From: Tumebacillus avium
GTDB lineage: Bacteria > Bacillota > Bacilli > Tumebacillales > Tumebacillaceae
Length of the DNA stretch: 64,000 nucleotides
NCBI RefSeq assembly: GCF_002162355.1
Contig: NZ_CP021434.1
Location: forward strand, 4,890,001 to 4,954,000
Reading direction: 5' to 3'
Below the pieces are notes generated by a model. That model searched no databases and had not been told where the DNA came from. It saw nothing but the letters and a program-made list of their open reading frames with translations. Below, piece after piece: positions 1 through 7,249 of the stretch. The translations under genes were made by a program, and so were the position numbers. Within the stretch, counting starts at the first letter, position 1. The number at the start of each line of letters is the position of its first letter.

Positions 1-420
1 CAGAGACGCCGCTTTCCCAAACAGGAAGCTGTCCAGACCGCTCTGGTTGCCGAGCGGGCTGTGCTGAATCCGGGTCAGCAGGACGATGCCGACGCCGAAG
101 AACACCGATAAGACCAGCCCCAGCGCCGTGTCTTCCTTGATCCGCGAATACCGGGTGACCGCCGTGATGCAAAAGGCGGCCAAGACGCCTGCGACCGCCG
201 CTCCGATCAGGAACAGGCCGATCGATTTGCTGCCAGAGAGCATAAAGGCGATGCAGATGCCAGGCAGTGCGGCATGCGCCACCGCGTCGCCCATCAGGCT
301 GTGGCGGCGCAAAACGGCAAAGCAGCCGAGCACGCCGCTGGCCAGCCCGAGCAGCATGCAGGCGGCGAGCACCCAGCGCGTGTTGGGGTCAGAGAGAAGC
401 GTCGAGAACAGGTCCGCCAT
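1..420 (-). CDS. mntC: Manganese ABC transporter permease, partial (3' end outside window)
   Basis: Integral-membrane permease of the ABC-3 (TroC/ZnuB/MntC) family, moving Mn2+ (or a related metal) across the cytoplasmic membrane. Reading back from the ATG at 418-420 gives 140 codons with no stop, so the gene continues past the left edge. The translation begins [20 protein letters not shown] and has hydrophobic segments separated by the family-typical stretch around [19 protein letters not shown]. It overlaps the end of the upstream ATPase gene by 32 bp, which suggests translational coupling within the mntA-mntB-mntC operon. The metal is inferred from the MntR-like operators upstream and from mntR at 11068; permeases of this family also carry zinc, so Zn remains possible. 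Confidence 0.88.
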   Translation of the reverse strand, partial: MADLFSTLLSDPNTRWVLAACMLLGLASGVLGCFAVLRRHSLMGDAVAHAALPGICIAFMLSGSKSIGLFLIGAAVAGVLAAFCITAVTRYSRIKEDTALGLVLSVFFGVGIVLLTRIQHSPLGNQSGLDSFLFGKAASL

Positions 421-1186
421 GGGCAGCACGCTCCTCCCGCAGTGGTGTGATCACGTCCGGCTGCTGCAGGTGAGACAGGCGTCCGCCGTACGTCTTTTGC
501 AGGTTCTCCGCCGTAAACACTTCAGAGGTCGGGCCAAAAGCGATCTTGCGCATGTTGATCAAGAGCAACCAGTCAAAATACTCGGTCACCGTCTGCAGAT
601 CATGGTGGACAACGATCACCGTCTTGCCGCCCTCTTTCAGTTCGGTGAGCAGCGCGATGATCGCTTTTTCGGTGGCGGCGTCAACCCCGGCGAACGGTTC
701 ATCCATGAAGTAGACGGCCGCATCCTGTGCCAAAGCCCGGGCGAGGAACACGCGCTGCTGCTGGCCGCCGGAGAGCTGGGAGATCTGGCGGTGGGCGAAG
801 TTCGCCATGCCGACTTTGTCCAGACAGCTCATCGCGATCTCGCGGTCTTCCTTTTTCGGGCGGCGGAACAGCCCGACATGGCCGTAGCGCCCCATCAGCA
901 CCACGTCGAGCGCATCGGTCGGGAAATCCCAGTCCACCGACTCGCGCTGCGGCACATAGCCGATCAGTTTGCGCTGCGCCCCGTACGGCTTGCCGAAGAT
1001 TGACACCTCACCCGACGCACGCGGCACGAGGCCAAGAATGCTTTTGATCAACGTTGATTTGCCCGCTCCGTTTGGCCCGACGATGCCGATCAATTTCCCG
1101 CCGGGCGCTTCAAATTCCACTTCGCGCAACACCGGTTTGCCGTGGTAGGCCACGGTCAGATTCTCCACTCGCACCGGATGATTCAT
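389..1186 (-). CDS. mntB: Manganese ABC transporter ATP-binding protein
   Basis: Cytoplasmic ATPase of the metal ABC importer, 265 aa, normal family length. Walker A is GPNGAGKST (about residues 37-45), the signature motif is LSGGQQQR, and Walker B runs [13 protein letters not shown], followed by the H-loop VVHHDLQTV. The ATG at 1184-1186 has a strong AGGAGG eight bases upstream. It lies 29 bp downstream of the binding-protein gene and overlaps the permease gene by 32 bp, so the three are one operon. It belongs to the MntB/ZnuC/TroB group; the Mn assignment follows from the operon's regulation rather than from this protein alone. Confidence 0.93.
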   Translation of the reverse strand: MNHPVRVENLTVAYHGKPVLREVEFEAPGGKLIGIVGPNGAGKSTLIKSILGLVPRASGEVSIFGKPYGAQRKLIGYVPQRESVDWDFPTDALDVVLMGRYGHVGLFRRPKKEDREIAMSCLDKVGMANFAHRQISQLSGGQQQRVFLARALAQDAAVYFMDEPFAGVDAATEKAIIALLTELKEGGKTVIVVHHDLQTVTEYFDWLLLINMRKIAFGPTSEVFTAENLQKTYGGRLSHLQQPDVITPLREERAAHGGPVLDASL

Positions 1187-1215
1187 GTTGGTCGCCTCCT
1201 TCTGGTATACAAGCT

Positions 1216-2148
1216 CTATTTCAGCGCTTTGACGATCGTGTCCACGTTGTGGCGCACCATGCCCGGATAGGTGCCTTCAGGCGTTCCGGCGCTGCCCATG
1301 GCGTCGGAGAACAGCTCGCCGCCGATTTTGACGTCGTGCCCTTTCGCTTTGGCGCCTTTGACCACCGATTCGATCGCTTTTTTCGGCACGCTCGATTCGA
1401 CGAACACCGCTTTGATCTTGCGTTCGACAAGCAGGTTGACGAGGTTCTGCACATCTTTCAAACCGTATTCAGAGTCGGTGGACAGCCCTTGGAGCCCGAC
1501 GACTTCCAGGTCGTACGCTTTGCCGAAGTAGCCAAATGCATCATGCGCCGTAACCAGCACACGCCCTTCACGCGGAATCTGTGCCAGTTGTTCGCGGGCG
1601 TACTGATCGAGCTCTGCCAGCTCTTCGCGGTAGGCGTCCGCATTTTTTTCAAAATCGGCTTGGTGCGCTGCGTCGTTTTTGATCAGCTCCGCCTCGATGC
1701 GGTCTAACGCGCCGCTCCACAGCTTGACGTCAAACCAGACGTGCGGGTCGTGTGTCCCGCCGCCGACGCCCGATGCGATCAGGCTGCTTTCGGCAAATTG
1801 GTCGGTCACCGCCACGACCGGCTTTTGCTTGCCGATCTGCTCAAACACTTCCTGCATCTTGCCTTCAAGGTGCAAGCCGTTGTACAGCACGATATCAGCT
1901 TGCTGCAGCTTCTGAATGTCGCCTTGCGACGCTTTGTACAGGTGCGGGTCGATGCCGGGCCCCATCAAGGCGCTCACCTCCACATGTTCGCCGCCGACCC
2001 GCTGGGCGAGATCGGCGATCATGCCCGTCGTCGCCGTCACTTGCAGTTTGCCGCTGTCATTCGCGGCCGGCTCTGTTCCACACCCGGTCAACACGACCGA
2101 GATCATCAGCACAAACAGAGTCGTTATGTGTAAAAATCGTTTGGTCAT
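1216..2148 (-). CDS. mntA: Manganese-binding lipoprotein of ABC transporter (TroA/ZnuA family)
   Basis: Extracellular solute-binding lipoprotein, 310 aa, that captures the metal and delivers it to the permease. It has a signal peptide with lipobox LTGC (lipidated Cys23). Metal-ligand regions typical of the cluster A-I family are visible: GIDPHLY (His), THDPHVWFD (His), VFVESSVP (Glu) and the C-terminal [10 protein letters not shown] (Asp). It lacks the long His-rich loop common in zinc-specific ZnuA proteins, which favours Mn. The ATG at 2146-2148 follows GGGAGGG at a good distance. First gene of the operon, preceded by a sigma-A promoter overlapped by an MntR-like box. Confidence 0.93.
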   Translation of the reverse strand: MTKRFLHITTLFVLMISVVLTGCGTEPAANDSGKLQVTATTGMIADLAQRVGGEHVEVSALMGPGIDPHLYKASQGDIQKLQQADIVLYNGLHLEGKMQEVFEQIGKQKPVVAVTDQFAESSLIASGVGGGTHDPHVWFDVKLWSGALDRIEAELIKNDAAHQADFEKNADAYREELAELDQYAREQLAQIPREGRVLVTAHDAFGYFGKAYDLEVVGLQGLSTDSEYGLKDVQNLVNLLVERKIKAVFVESSVPKKAIESVVKGAKAKGHDVKIGGELFSDAMGSAGTPEGTYPGMVRHNVDTIVKALK

Positions 2149-2173
2149 AAACGAATTTTCCCTCCCGAAACTA

Positions 2174-2190
2174 TTTTTCTCTAGGGAAAC
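2174..2190 (-). promoter_or_regulatory. Second MntR-like operator in mntA leader
   Basis: TTTTTCTCTAGGGAAAC on the plus strand resembles the AGGGAAAC half of MntR boxes of Bacillus mnt promoters (recalled, not searched). It lies in the transcribed leader between the promoter and the mntA ribosome-binding site. The 14 bases AGGGAAACTTTTTT at 2183-2196 recur as an exact inverted copy at 2226-2239, so this site and the promoter site face each other 29 bases apart. Confidence 0.5.
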
Positions 2191-2231
2191 TTTTTTGGTA
2201 AAAAAAAGTTTTGTTGTGTCCAGCTAAAAAA

Positions 2232-2279
2232 GTTTCCCTCGCACAACTTCAGTATATGAGCAAGTGCGGATGTTGTCAC
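2232..2279 (-). promoter_or_regulatory. mntA operon promoter with MntR-like operator at the start site
   Basis: On the minus strand a -35 GTGACA (2274-2279) and -10 TATACT (2251-2256) are separated by 17 bp, a good sigma-A promoter. Just downstream, over the expected start site, lies TTGTGCGAGGGAAAC (2232-2246), close to the MntR box I recall from Bacillus mntA. This is where a Mn-loaded MntR repressor would block initiation. Confidence 0.65.
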
Positions 2280-2295
2280 TCTTTATTTTGGAAAA

Positions 2296-2336
2296 TGAAA
2301 AAAACCGCCGACCCGGTGACGGATCGGCGGTTTTAT
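2296..2336 (-). terminator. Rho-independent terminator after fer
   Basis: GC-rich hairpin: AAACCGCCGA...TCGGCGGTTT at about 2302-2333, followed on the minus strand by a T-run. It sits 15 bp past the fer stop codon and insulates fer from the mnt operon promoter. Confidence 0.85.
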
Positions 2337-2350
2337 TGGTTACTGATTGA

Positions 2351-2566
2351 TTAGTCTTCCCACTTGATGGATTCAGTCGGGCAGCCATCTTTCGCGTCAA
2401 GCGCGTCAGACAGGAGCTCTTCCGGAATTTCCACGAAGCCTTCGAGGCCGCCTTCAAGCTTTACGAATGCGTAGCCGTCGTCGTCGGACTCATATACATC
2501 CGGTGCAGTGCTGTAGCAAGCACCGCAAGCGATGCAGGTATCTTTGTCAACAAAAGTTTTAGCCAT
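2351..2566 (-). CDS. fer: Ferredoxin, single [4Fe-4S] cluster
   Basis: Small acidic electron carrier of 71 aa, very similar in pattern to Bacillus Fer. Cluster ligands are Cys11, Cys14 and Cys17 (CIACGAC) and the distal Cys in GCPTESI near the C-terminus. The ATG at 2564-2566 is chosen because AAGGAG lies 11 bases upstream; a GTG twelve bases earlier sits right against that Shine-Dalgarno sequence and would be too close. It is a single-gene unit with its own promoter (-10 at 2601-2606) and terminator. Confidence 0.93.
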   Translation of the reverse strand: MAKTFVDKDTCIACGACYSTAPDVYESDDDGYAFVKLEGGLEGFVEIPEELLSDALDAKDGCPTESIKWED

Positions 2567-2600
2567 GACAATACACACTCCTTCTTATCTTCTGTGGTAG

Positions 2601-2629
2601 ATTATAAACCAAATTCGGGCAACGTGCAA
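2601..2629 (-). promoter_or_regulatory. fer sigma-A promoter
   Basis: Minus-strand TTGCAC (2624-2629) and TATAAT (2601-2606) with 17 bp spacing: a perfect -10 and near-perfect -35, starting transcription roughly 30 bases before the fer ATG. Confidence 0.8.
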
Positions 2630-2756
2630 TGATAAGAAACGCAGAAATCCCCTGTCCTATTGTGTCACAAATGGGAAGGAGTGAAACCTAAGAACGAGTA
2701 GGTCGTTCATTCTGCTATTTTCAGCACTTTTTGCCTGTATTGGAGTGTGTAGTTGT

Positions 2757-2794
2757 AGTATAACACAATCCATAGAGATTGAGAATCATTTTCA
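2757..2794 (-). promoter_or_regulatory. Fur-box-overlapped promoter upstream of fer
   Basis: TGAGAATCATTTTCA (2780-2794) matches the 7-1-7 Fur box TGATAATNATTATCA at 13 of 14 informative positions once one symmetric difference is allowed, or 12 strictly. On the minus strand a -35 TTCTCA (2780-2785) inside the box pairs with a -10 TATACT (2757-2762) at 17 bp, so Fur binding would occlude it. The transcript would run toward fer through about 190 bases with no clear ORF. A short inverted repeat GAACGA...TCGTTC lies in that stretch at 2692-2708; I see nothing else in 2640-2756. Confidence 0.6.
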
Positions 2795-2828
2795 ACGAAA
2801 ATTTCTCCCCAATCTCTGTCAGTTGTTG

Positions 2829-3431
2829 TTATTGAAATTTGTTGGTCCACGCGTTCAAGCGGTAGGTGCCGTCTTTCAGCACTTCCACTTCATAGGTCGA
2901 GATGTGCGGGCCGTGCAGCATGTTCTCGTTGTGCTCCTGCTCGATCACCCACGTCCATTTGCCCTTCTTGGTAAACGTGGCTTCCTTATCCGGTTCAAAC
3001 ACGCCAGGGTAGCCGTCACGGGCGATGATGATCACCTGTGTGGAGCCGCCTTGGGTCTTTTCTTTAAAGAATTCTTCGGTCAAGGTCTCGGCGAGCGGCA
3101 GCGAATAGCCTTTTTTGCGGAGCTTTTCGGTGACTTCGGCAAGCGTGGTGACATCTTGGACCACACCGTTGTTGTTGGGCAAGACGTAGCCGCTCTTGGC
3201 GTCGGTCATCCGGGTCAGCTTCGCGCCGATCTCCGTCTTGATCTGTTCTTCCGACTTCTCCGCCACCGGCGCCGGATCGGTCGTGCCGCCGTTTGGATCT
3301 GGCGTGTTCCCGCCCGTACCGCCGTTGTTTGACGGCGGCGGGGTCGTCTGCGGCGGCGGACTTTCGGTCTTTTGCGAGCACCCGACGAGCAGCAGTGCAG
3401 CTGCGGTCAAGGCGAGCATCGTTTTGCGCAT
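2829..3431 (-). CDS. Hypothetical secreted lipoprotein
   Basis: 200 aa protein with signal peptide and lipobox LLLVGC (Cys18), so it is expected to be anchored on the outer face of the membrane. A Pro/Gly/Asn/Thr-rich low-complexity spacer (about residues 23-57) is followed by a folded region with no motif I recognise. The ATG at 3429-3431 has AGAGGGGG upstream. It lies between a terminator (3499-3536) and the Fur-box promoter. It is transcribed away from the ECF sigma locus and may be monocistronic. Function unknown. Confidence 0.8.
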   Translation of the reverse strand: MRKTMLALTAAALLLVGCSQKTESPPPQTTPPPSNNGGTGGNTPDPNGGTTDPAPVAEKSEEQIKTEIGAKLTRMTDAKSGYVLPNNNGVVQDVTTLAEVTEKLRKKGYSLPLAETLTEEFFKEKTQGGSTQVIIIARDGYPGVFEPDKEATFTKKGKWTWVIEQEHNENMLHGPHISTYEVEVLKDGTYRLNAWTNKFQ

Positions 3432-3498
3432 CGTACAGCCCCCTCTTCTTTTTGTACATACCTATGCAGGGAATGTCCAAAAAAGAGTAGCTGCCGGG

Positions 3499-3536
3499 CA
3501 AAAAGAGACCACTGCAGCAGCCTGCAGTGGTCTCTT
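3499..3536 (-). terminator. Strong hairpin terminator after small secreted peptide gene
   Basis: A perfect 15-bp stem (AAGAGACCACTGCAG at 3503-3517 with its exact complement at 3522-3536) around a 4-base loop, followed by T-rich sequence on the minus strand. It ends the sigma/anti-sigma/peptide unit. Confidence 0.85.
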
Positions 3537-3552
3537 GGGAACGTTATGCGAA

Positions 3553-3711
3553 TTAGTTGCGAGCTTGCAAACGTTTGATCGTCTGCCATTGGTCAAAATT
3601 GTGGTGCTTGCCGGTCGTCTGATCTTCATTTTTACTGTCAGACGCCAGGGCGGGCGTAGCAAGGGACAAGAGGAGCGCAAAGGCTGTCAGTTGGAGCAGA
3701 AATTTTTTCAT
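3553..3711 (-). CDS. Small secreted peptide downstream of ECF anti-sigma gene
   Basis: A 52-residue ORF starting MKKFLLQLTAFALLLSLATP, with a classic signal peptide and an ALA-type cleavage site after about residue 23. This leaves a mature peptide of about 29 polar residues with a HH pair and a basic C-terminus. The start at 3709-3711 is preceded by GGAGGAAAA. It follows the anti-sigma factor gene by 47 bp, precedes a strong terminator, and is therefore probably the last gene of the sigma operon. I know no family for it. It could be an envelope-stress effector or a signal; neither is shown by the sequence. Confidence 0.7.
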   Translation of the reverse strand: MKKFLLQLTAFALLLSLATPALASDSKNEDQTTGKHHNFDQWQTIKRLQARN

Positions 3712-3758
3712 TGGTGTTTTCCTCCATTGCTTTCTGCCCCTAGCATGCCCCAAACTCA

Positions 3759-5129
3759 TCACTCTTCATGCACGGTGATCAGATCTCCGAGGCGCACTTC
3801 GCCCGTTGCGGTCTGCTCGACTTGGAACTCGTAGTCCATTTCGCTGACGTTGATCACGCCGTCCGATCCCTGCTGCTCGACAGCAACCGATACGCTGATC
3901 TTGTTGGCGGTGCGCTCGTTCAGGTAGATGTCGCCAAATCCGAAGATCGCGCCGCTCGCCTTTTGCGCAGCAAAATAAGCGATCACCTTTTGGCCGATCT
4001 TGCTCGTTGTATGCGGATGGATCAGGCGCGAGATCTGCACCGGGTGCCACTCGCCTTGGCGTGACTCGATCAGGCGGACGCGGTAGGTCGCGTCGCCTTG
4101 CATGACGGTGACGATGCTCAGCTCATTGGATTGGGAAACCATCGCCTCGGCGGAGAAGCCAAGGTCGGTCAGATGGCGGTAGACGACCTGGTACGGGTCT
4201 TTCGCCCAGGCGTTTTGCTCCGGGTCGGCCTTGTAGGTGTTGGCGATGGAGCGGTTCAGGGCCGAATCGGACGGGATTGCGCCGGAATCCGGCCCCAGCG
4301 TTACGTGGGTCGTGTTGATCACGTTGCCGTCTTTGTCGGTAAAGGTGATCGTCTTCTCCCCGCTCTCGCCTTCTTCGATCCCCGCGATGCCCCAGATGCT
4401 GACATTGCTGGTGTCGTCCGGCGACTCCTCATCCGGGGCGACGGTGACGGTGACGTTGTCGCCGTCCACCGTGACGTCGGTCGGCTTGGAGTCGACCGTC
4501 ACGACTACAACGCCGCCGCGTGCCGCTTCGGACGGCGGTGTGGCCGCATCGACCTTCTGCTGCTCCACAACGACGCCGGTCTGATCCTTCACTTTGCCAA
4601 GGTCGTTCTTGGACACGGCGGCGACCTGCACGGCCGGTTTCTCCTTGACGGTCTCCTGCTGGATCAGTTGCGGCGCGGTGTGCTTGGCAGCGTCCTGCTG
4701 CTGGATCAGCGTATCGGCAGGGCCTGACGGAGCCGGATTGTCGTGAACAGCAAACGGTTGCACGACCTGATCGGGCTGCGCGTCCGGCGAGACGGTGGTC
4801 TTCGGCGTGAAGATGCCAAACGCATCGGACAGTCCGACCGTGAGCACCAGCGCTGCGGCAGCGGTCAGCCCCGGCCAGAAGTAGGCGGGCAGACGGCGCT
4901 GCTTTTTCAGCACTTTCGGGAGCTCCGGCTCCATCATCGTCACGAAGCTTCTCTCCGGCATCATCTTCGGCAGGGAGCCAAAGGCGGCTGCGAGCTTGCT
5001 ATAGTCATCCCGTTCCCGGCGGCAATCGTCACATGATGCGGTATGCGCCTCTAAAAGCTGCAGCTCTTGAGGAGTTGCGTCCCCGTCCAGCTCGCGTTGA
5101 ATCAGTTCGCGATATCTGTCATGTGTCAT
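3759..5129 (-). CDS. Transmembrane anti-sigma factor with zf-HC2 domain and large extracellular region
   Basis: 456 aa partner of the ECF sigma factor encoded just upstream (4-bp ATGA overlap). The N-terminal anti-sigma zinc-finger domain carries the HxxxCxxC motif in EAHTASCDDC (about residues 28-37). One transmembrane helix lies near residues 82-104, so the N-terminus is cytoplasmic and about 350 residues are outside. The outer part has a Gln/Val/Asp-rich spacer, then a folded C-terminal half with no domain I recognise. The model from the RsiW group is sigma sequestration at the membrane with release on a signal. The outer domain is much longer than in RsiW, which suggests a ligand- or wall-sensing function (inference). 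Confidence 0.85.
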   Translation of the reverse strand: MTHDRYRELIQRELDGDATPQELQLLEAHTASCDDCRRERDDYSKLAAAFGSLPKMMPERSFVTMMEPELPKVLKKQRRLPAYFWPGLTAAAALVLTVGLSDAFGIFTPKTTVSPDAQPDQVVQPFAVHDNPAPSGPADTLIQQQDAAKHTAPQLIQQETVKEKPAVQVAAVSKNDLGKVKDQTGVVVEQQKVDAATPPSEAARGGVVVVTVDSKPTDVTVDGDNVTVTVAPDEESPDDTSNVSIWGIAGIEEGESGEKTITFTDKDGNVINTTHVTLGPDSGAIPSDSALNRSIANTYKADPEQNAWAKDPYQVVYRHLTDLGFSAEAMVSQSNELSIVTVMQGDATYRVRLIESRQGEWHPVQISRLIHPHTTSKIGQKVIAYFAAQKASGAIFGFGDIYLNERTANKISVSVAVEQQGSDGVINVSEMDYEFQVEQTATGEVRLGDLITVHEE

Positions 5130-5656
5130 CCTTGATCACCTCCATAGAACAGCGTTTTCAATTTCTCTCGTCCGCGAAACAATCGGGTCTTGACCTGTGC
5201 TTCGGTCAGCTCCAGCACCTCGCCGATCTCCTGATAGGACATCTCATGCACATGGCGGAGCACGATCACTTCGCGGTAATTCTCGGGGAGCGCGGCGATG
5301 GCCTCGTGCAGGCGCTCCTCTGTCATCTTCATTTCCACTTGCTGCTCGACGGACGATTCGCTCGACTGCAGTCCTTCATCAAGCTCGACGACCGCCACCC
5401 GCTTCTTGCGGAGCTGTTCGCGGAACGTGTTGACCACCACGCGGTGAATCCAGCCGCGCAGCGATCCCTGTCCCTGGTACTGCCCGAGTGAACGGCAGAC
5501 TTTCCAAAGGCTCTCTTGTGTGATGTCTTCTGCGTCCGCCTTTTTGCCGGTCAGGTAGTATGCCGTTTGATAAATAAACGGTTCGACCGTACGCAAAAAT
5601 CGGGACAGCGCATCCGGACTGCGCAGCGCGTCTGCCACGATCTCCTTATCTTGCAT
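5126..5656 (-). CDS. ECF-type RNA polymerase sigma factor
   Basis: 176 aa sigma-70 family protein with only regions 2 and 4. Region 2 includes the stretch LTGKKADAEDITQESLWKV; region 4 ends with a helix-turn-helix running YQEIGEVLELTEAQVKTRLF. It directs RNA polymerase to stress or envelope promoters while held by the overlapping anti-sigma gene product. The ATG at 5654-5656 has AAGGAGGAAG upstream. Upstream there is a TGAAAC element (5701-5706) that could be part of an autoregulated ECF promoter. Confidence 0.92.
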   Translation of the reverse strand: MQDKEIVADALRSPDALSRFLRTVEPFIYQTAYYLTGKKADAEDITQESLWKVCRSLGQYQGQGSLRGWIHRVVVNTFREQLRKKRVAVVELDEGLQSSESSVEQQVEMKMTEERLHEAIAALPENYREVIVLRHVHEMSYQEIGEVLELTEAQVKTRLFRGREKLKTLFYGGDQG

Positions 5657-5677
5657 ACGTCTTCCTCCTTATGTATA

Positions 5678-5706
5678 ACGATGATGAGATCGTGATAAAA
5701 GTTTCA
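5678..5706 (-). promoter_or_regulatory. Possible autoregulated ECF promoter
   Basis: TGAAAC (minus strand, 5701-5706), the typical ECF -35 core, is followed after 20 bp by CGTTATA (-10-like CGT at 5678-5680). The spacer is longer than the usual 15-17 bp, so this is only a candidate. Confidence 0.3.
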
Positions 5707-5763
5707 TGTGTACCTAACAATTCCGCACAAAAATTCGTTCTCCTGCAAATCAAGAACACGACA

Positions 5764-5800
5764 AAAAACAAACCCTCCGGAGTCGAAACCTCGGGAGGGT
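5764..5800 (-). terminator. Terminator after the 5807-6528 gene pair
   Basis: Hairpin with arms ACCCTCC (5772-5778) and GGAGGGT (5794-5800), a short inner GAG/CTC stem, and a T-rich tail on the minus strand, directly after the stop codon at 5807. Confidence 0.7.
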
Positions 5801-5806
5801 CTGTGT

Positions 5807-6025
5807 TCAATGCAGGTGTTTGTCATGTTTTTCGGTATGTGCGAGCAGTTCCTGAATGCGCCGGGTCTCCGCGTCCACCGGGTTGAAATCGGCAGGGCGG
5901 ATCACTTCCCAGCGCGGAAAGAGATCGCGGCGCACCATTTGCGAATGGGTCAAATTGTTGTCCGGCTGCATCCGAAACAGCTGTTGGATGGCAGCTTCGT
6001 CTAATTTGGGGTGCTGCTGTCTCAT
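5807..6025 (-). CDS. Small hypothetical protein, coupled to upstream gene
   Basis: 72 aa, His- and charge-rich soluble protein (starts MRQQHPKLDEAAIQQLFRMQ; ends in a HDKHLH tail). Its ATG overlaps the stop of the 6022-6528 gene (ATGA), indicating translational coupling, and a terminator follows immediately. No signal peptide or membrane segment. I do not recognise a family; pairing with the upstream gene product is the only functional hint. Confidence 0.65.
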   Translation of the reverse strand: MRQQHPKLDEAAIQQLFRMQPDNNLTHSQMVRRDLFPRWEVIRPADFNPVDAETRRIQELLAHTEKHDKHLH

Positions 6026-6528
6026 TCTTCGCCCCAGACGACGAGGTCGTCCGCTTCCTTGTCGCTAGCGTCTTCATGGCTGTAGCCGCCAACTTTCATC
6101 AAGGAGACGAGCAGGTCGGCCATGTCGTGCGTCGCGGAGTTCGGATTGTCATACGGGTGATCGAGCGGCACTTGGATGCTGCCTTTGATCACATAGGTGT
6201 CCTGGCCGATGTGCCCGACCGGGGTCAAAAGCGAGATCGTCTGCGTGCCGGCGATCGACTTGACGTTGAGCACGATCTCTTCGTCGGTGCGCTTGTTCAG
6301 GCTCGGCACATGAATCATGTAGGCGACATGCACTTCGTCTTCCGCCTGCTGGCAGTCGAGATCGCACCATGGGCTGTTTTCATCGAGCAGGTCGAGCCGG
6401 GCCCGGATAAACGTGCTGAGTTCGCCTGTCACCGAGCCAAGCGGCAGTTCGAGGCGGGAACGGACGATGGTCACGGGGGCCATCTCGTCGAGAATATCGA
6501 TAAACATCTTGATCCACGTTTCGTACAT
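6022..6528 (-). CDS. Hypothetical cytoplasmic protein
   Basis: 168 aa, acidic, no signal peptide or transmembrane segment. Two Cys residues in SPWCDLDCQQAEDEV could be a metal or redox site but are not a recognisable motif. The start at 6526-6528 has GGGAGGGG upstream. First gene of a two-gene unit with the overlapping 72-aa ORF. Function unknown. Confidence 0.7.
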   Translation of the reverse strand: MYETWIKMFIDILDEMAPVTIVRSRLELPLGSVTGELSTFIRARLDLLDENSPWCDLDCQQAEDEVHVAYMIHVPSLNKRTDEEIVLNVKSIAGTQTISLLTPVGHIGQDTYVIKGSIQVPLDHPYDNPNSATHDMADLLVSLMKVGGYSHEDASDKEADDLVVWGEE

Positions 6529-6632
6529 AAAAGAAAGACCCCTCCCTTTCGGTCATAGATGGGTACAGGCTAAGTATCTTTCCTGAGCACCCCCTCTATG
6601 CAGAGAAAAGGACGGGACTTTCTGGTTGTGAT

Positions 6633-6890
6633 CTATTTTCTGCTGTGAACGAGTTTGAGATGTTCTTTGCGAAGTTTGCGCTCGGTGTCTTCCGGGCGGC
6701 TCAAAAGGTGATCGGCGCGGCCGCGCATCATTTCCCGGGTGCAGTCGATCTGCTCGATGGCGACCGTCAAGTCCACAAAAGAGCGAATGAACTTGCTAGT
6801 GTCAAGTTTCAGAATTTCGTTGCGCTGCTCGGTGATCTGTTTTGAGAGTTCACACAGCTGCGCGATTTTTTGTTCTAAGCTCTGTGTCAT
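6633..6890 (-). CDS. Small helical hypothetical protein
   Basis: 85 aa from ATG 6888-6890 (AAGGA eight bases upstream); a longer in-frame extension to 6953 lacks a better start. The sequence is charged and heptad-like (starts MTQSLEQKIAQLCELSKQI), suggesting a coiled coil or helical hairpin, and the C-terminus is strongly basic. No known family. It stands alone between the two-gene unit and the SASP terminator. The gap 6529-6632 shows no gene or clear hairpin. Confidence 0.6.
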   Translation of the reverse strand: MTQSLEQKIAQLCELSKQITEQRNEILKLDTSKFIRSFVDLTVAIEQIDCTREMMRGRADHLLSRPEDTERKLRKEHLKLVHSRK

Positions 6891-6984
6891 CGCGGTATCC
6901 TTCCCCAGTTTGTTCTTACTATTAAGGTACGATGTTTTGGCTTGGGGAATCAATCATCTAATATTTCCAGAGCCGCTCGGACAT

Positions 6985-7010
6985 GAAAAAGACGGCGCTA
7001 CGAAGCGCCG
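6985..7010 (-). terminator. Terminator at the end of the SASP gene
   Basis: Arms CGGCGCT (6993-6999) and AGCGCCG (7004-7010) around a 4-base loop, then five Ts on the minus strand. The stem overlaps the stop codon and last codons of the SASP gene. Confidence 0.75.
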
Positions 7011-7249
7011 CCCTGATCAGGTTGTGACATGTCGATCTGACCGTTTCTCGCGGCCATTTCGGCTTCTGCAAAGCGAATCATCTTGCGTACCATTCCCCCG
7101 CCGATCTTGCCGACTTCGCGGGTGGTCATCTCACCCCAGCCTTTTTGCTGAATGTCGTCGTCAAGCCCGAGTTCTTGTGCCACCTCGTATTTCAGGTGTT
7201 CAAGCGCCTCTTGCGCGTTAGGATTCAGTACCCGTCGACGATTGCTCAT
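6998..7249 (-). CDS. Alpha/beta-type small acid-soluble spore protein
   Basis: 83 aa DNA-binding protein that saturates the chromosome in dormant spores and is degraded by the GPR protease on germination. Family features: the segment KYEVAQELGL resembling the GPR cleavage site and the C-terminal helix with EVGKIGGGMVRKMIRFAE. The ATG overlaps the comEC stop by one base (TGATG) and has a GGGGGG Shine-Dalgarno inside comEC. SASP genes are normally single forespore-specific units, so overlap with a competence gene is odd; I could not find a convincing sigma-G promoter in the comEC 3' end. Confidence 0.9.
   Translation of the reverse strand: MSNRRRVLNPNAQEALEHLKYEVAQELGLDDDIQQKGWGEMTTREVGKIGGGMVRKMIRFAEAEMAARNGQIDMSQPDQGGAS

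Noticed and set aside
2567..2578. GTG start for fer at 2576-2578
   Set aside because: Its distance to AAGGAG is one base; the ATG at 2566 is well spaced and gives the family-typical MAK start.
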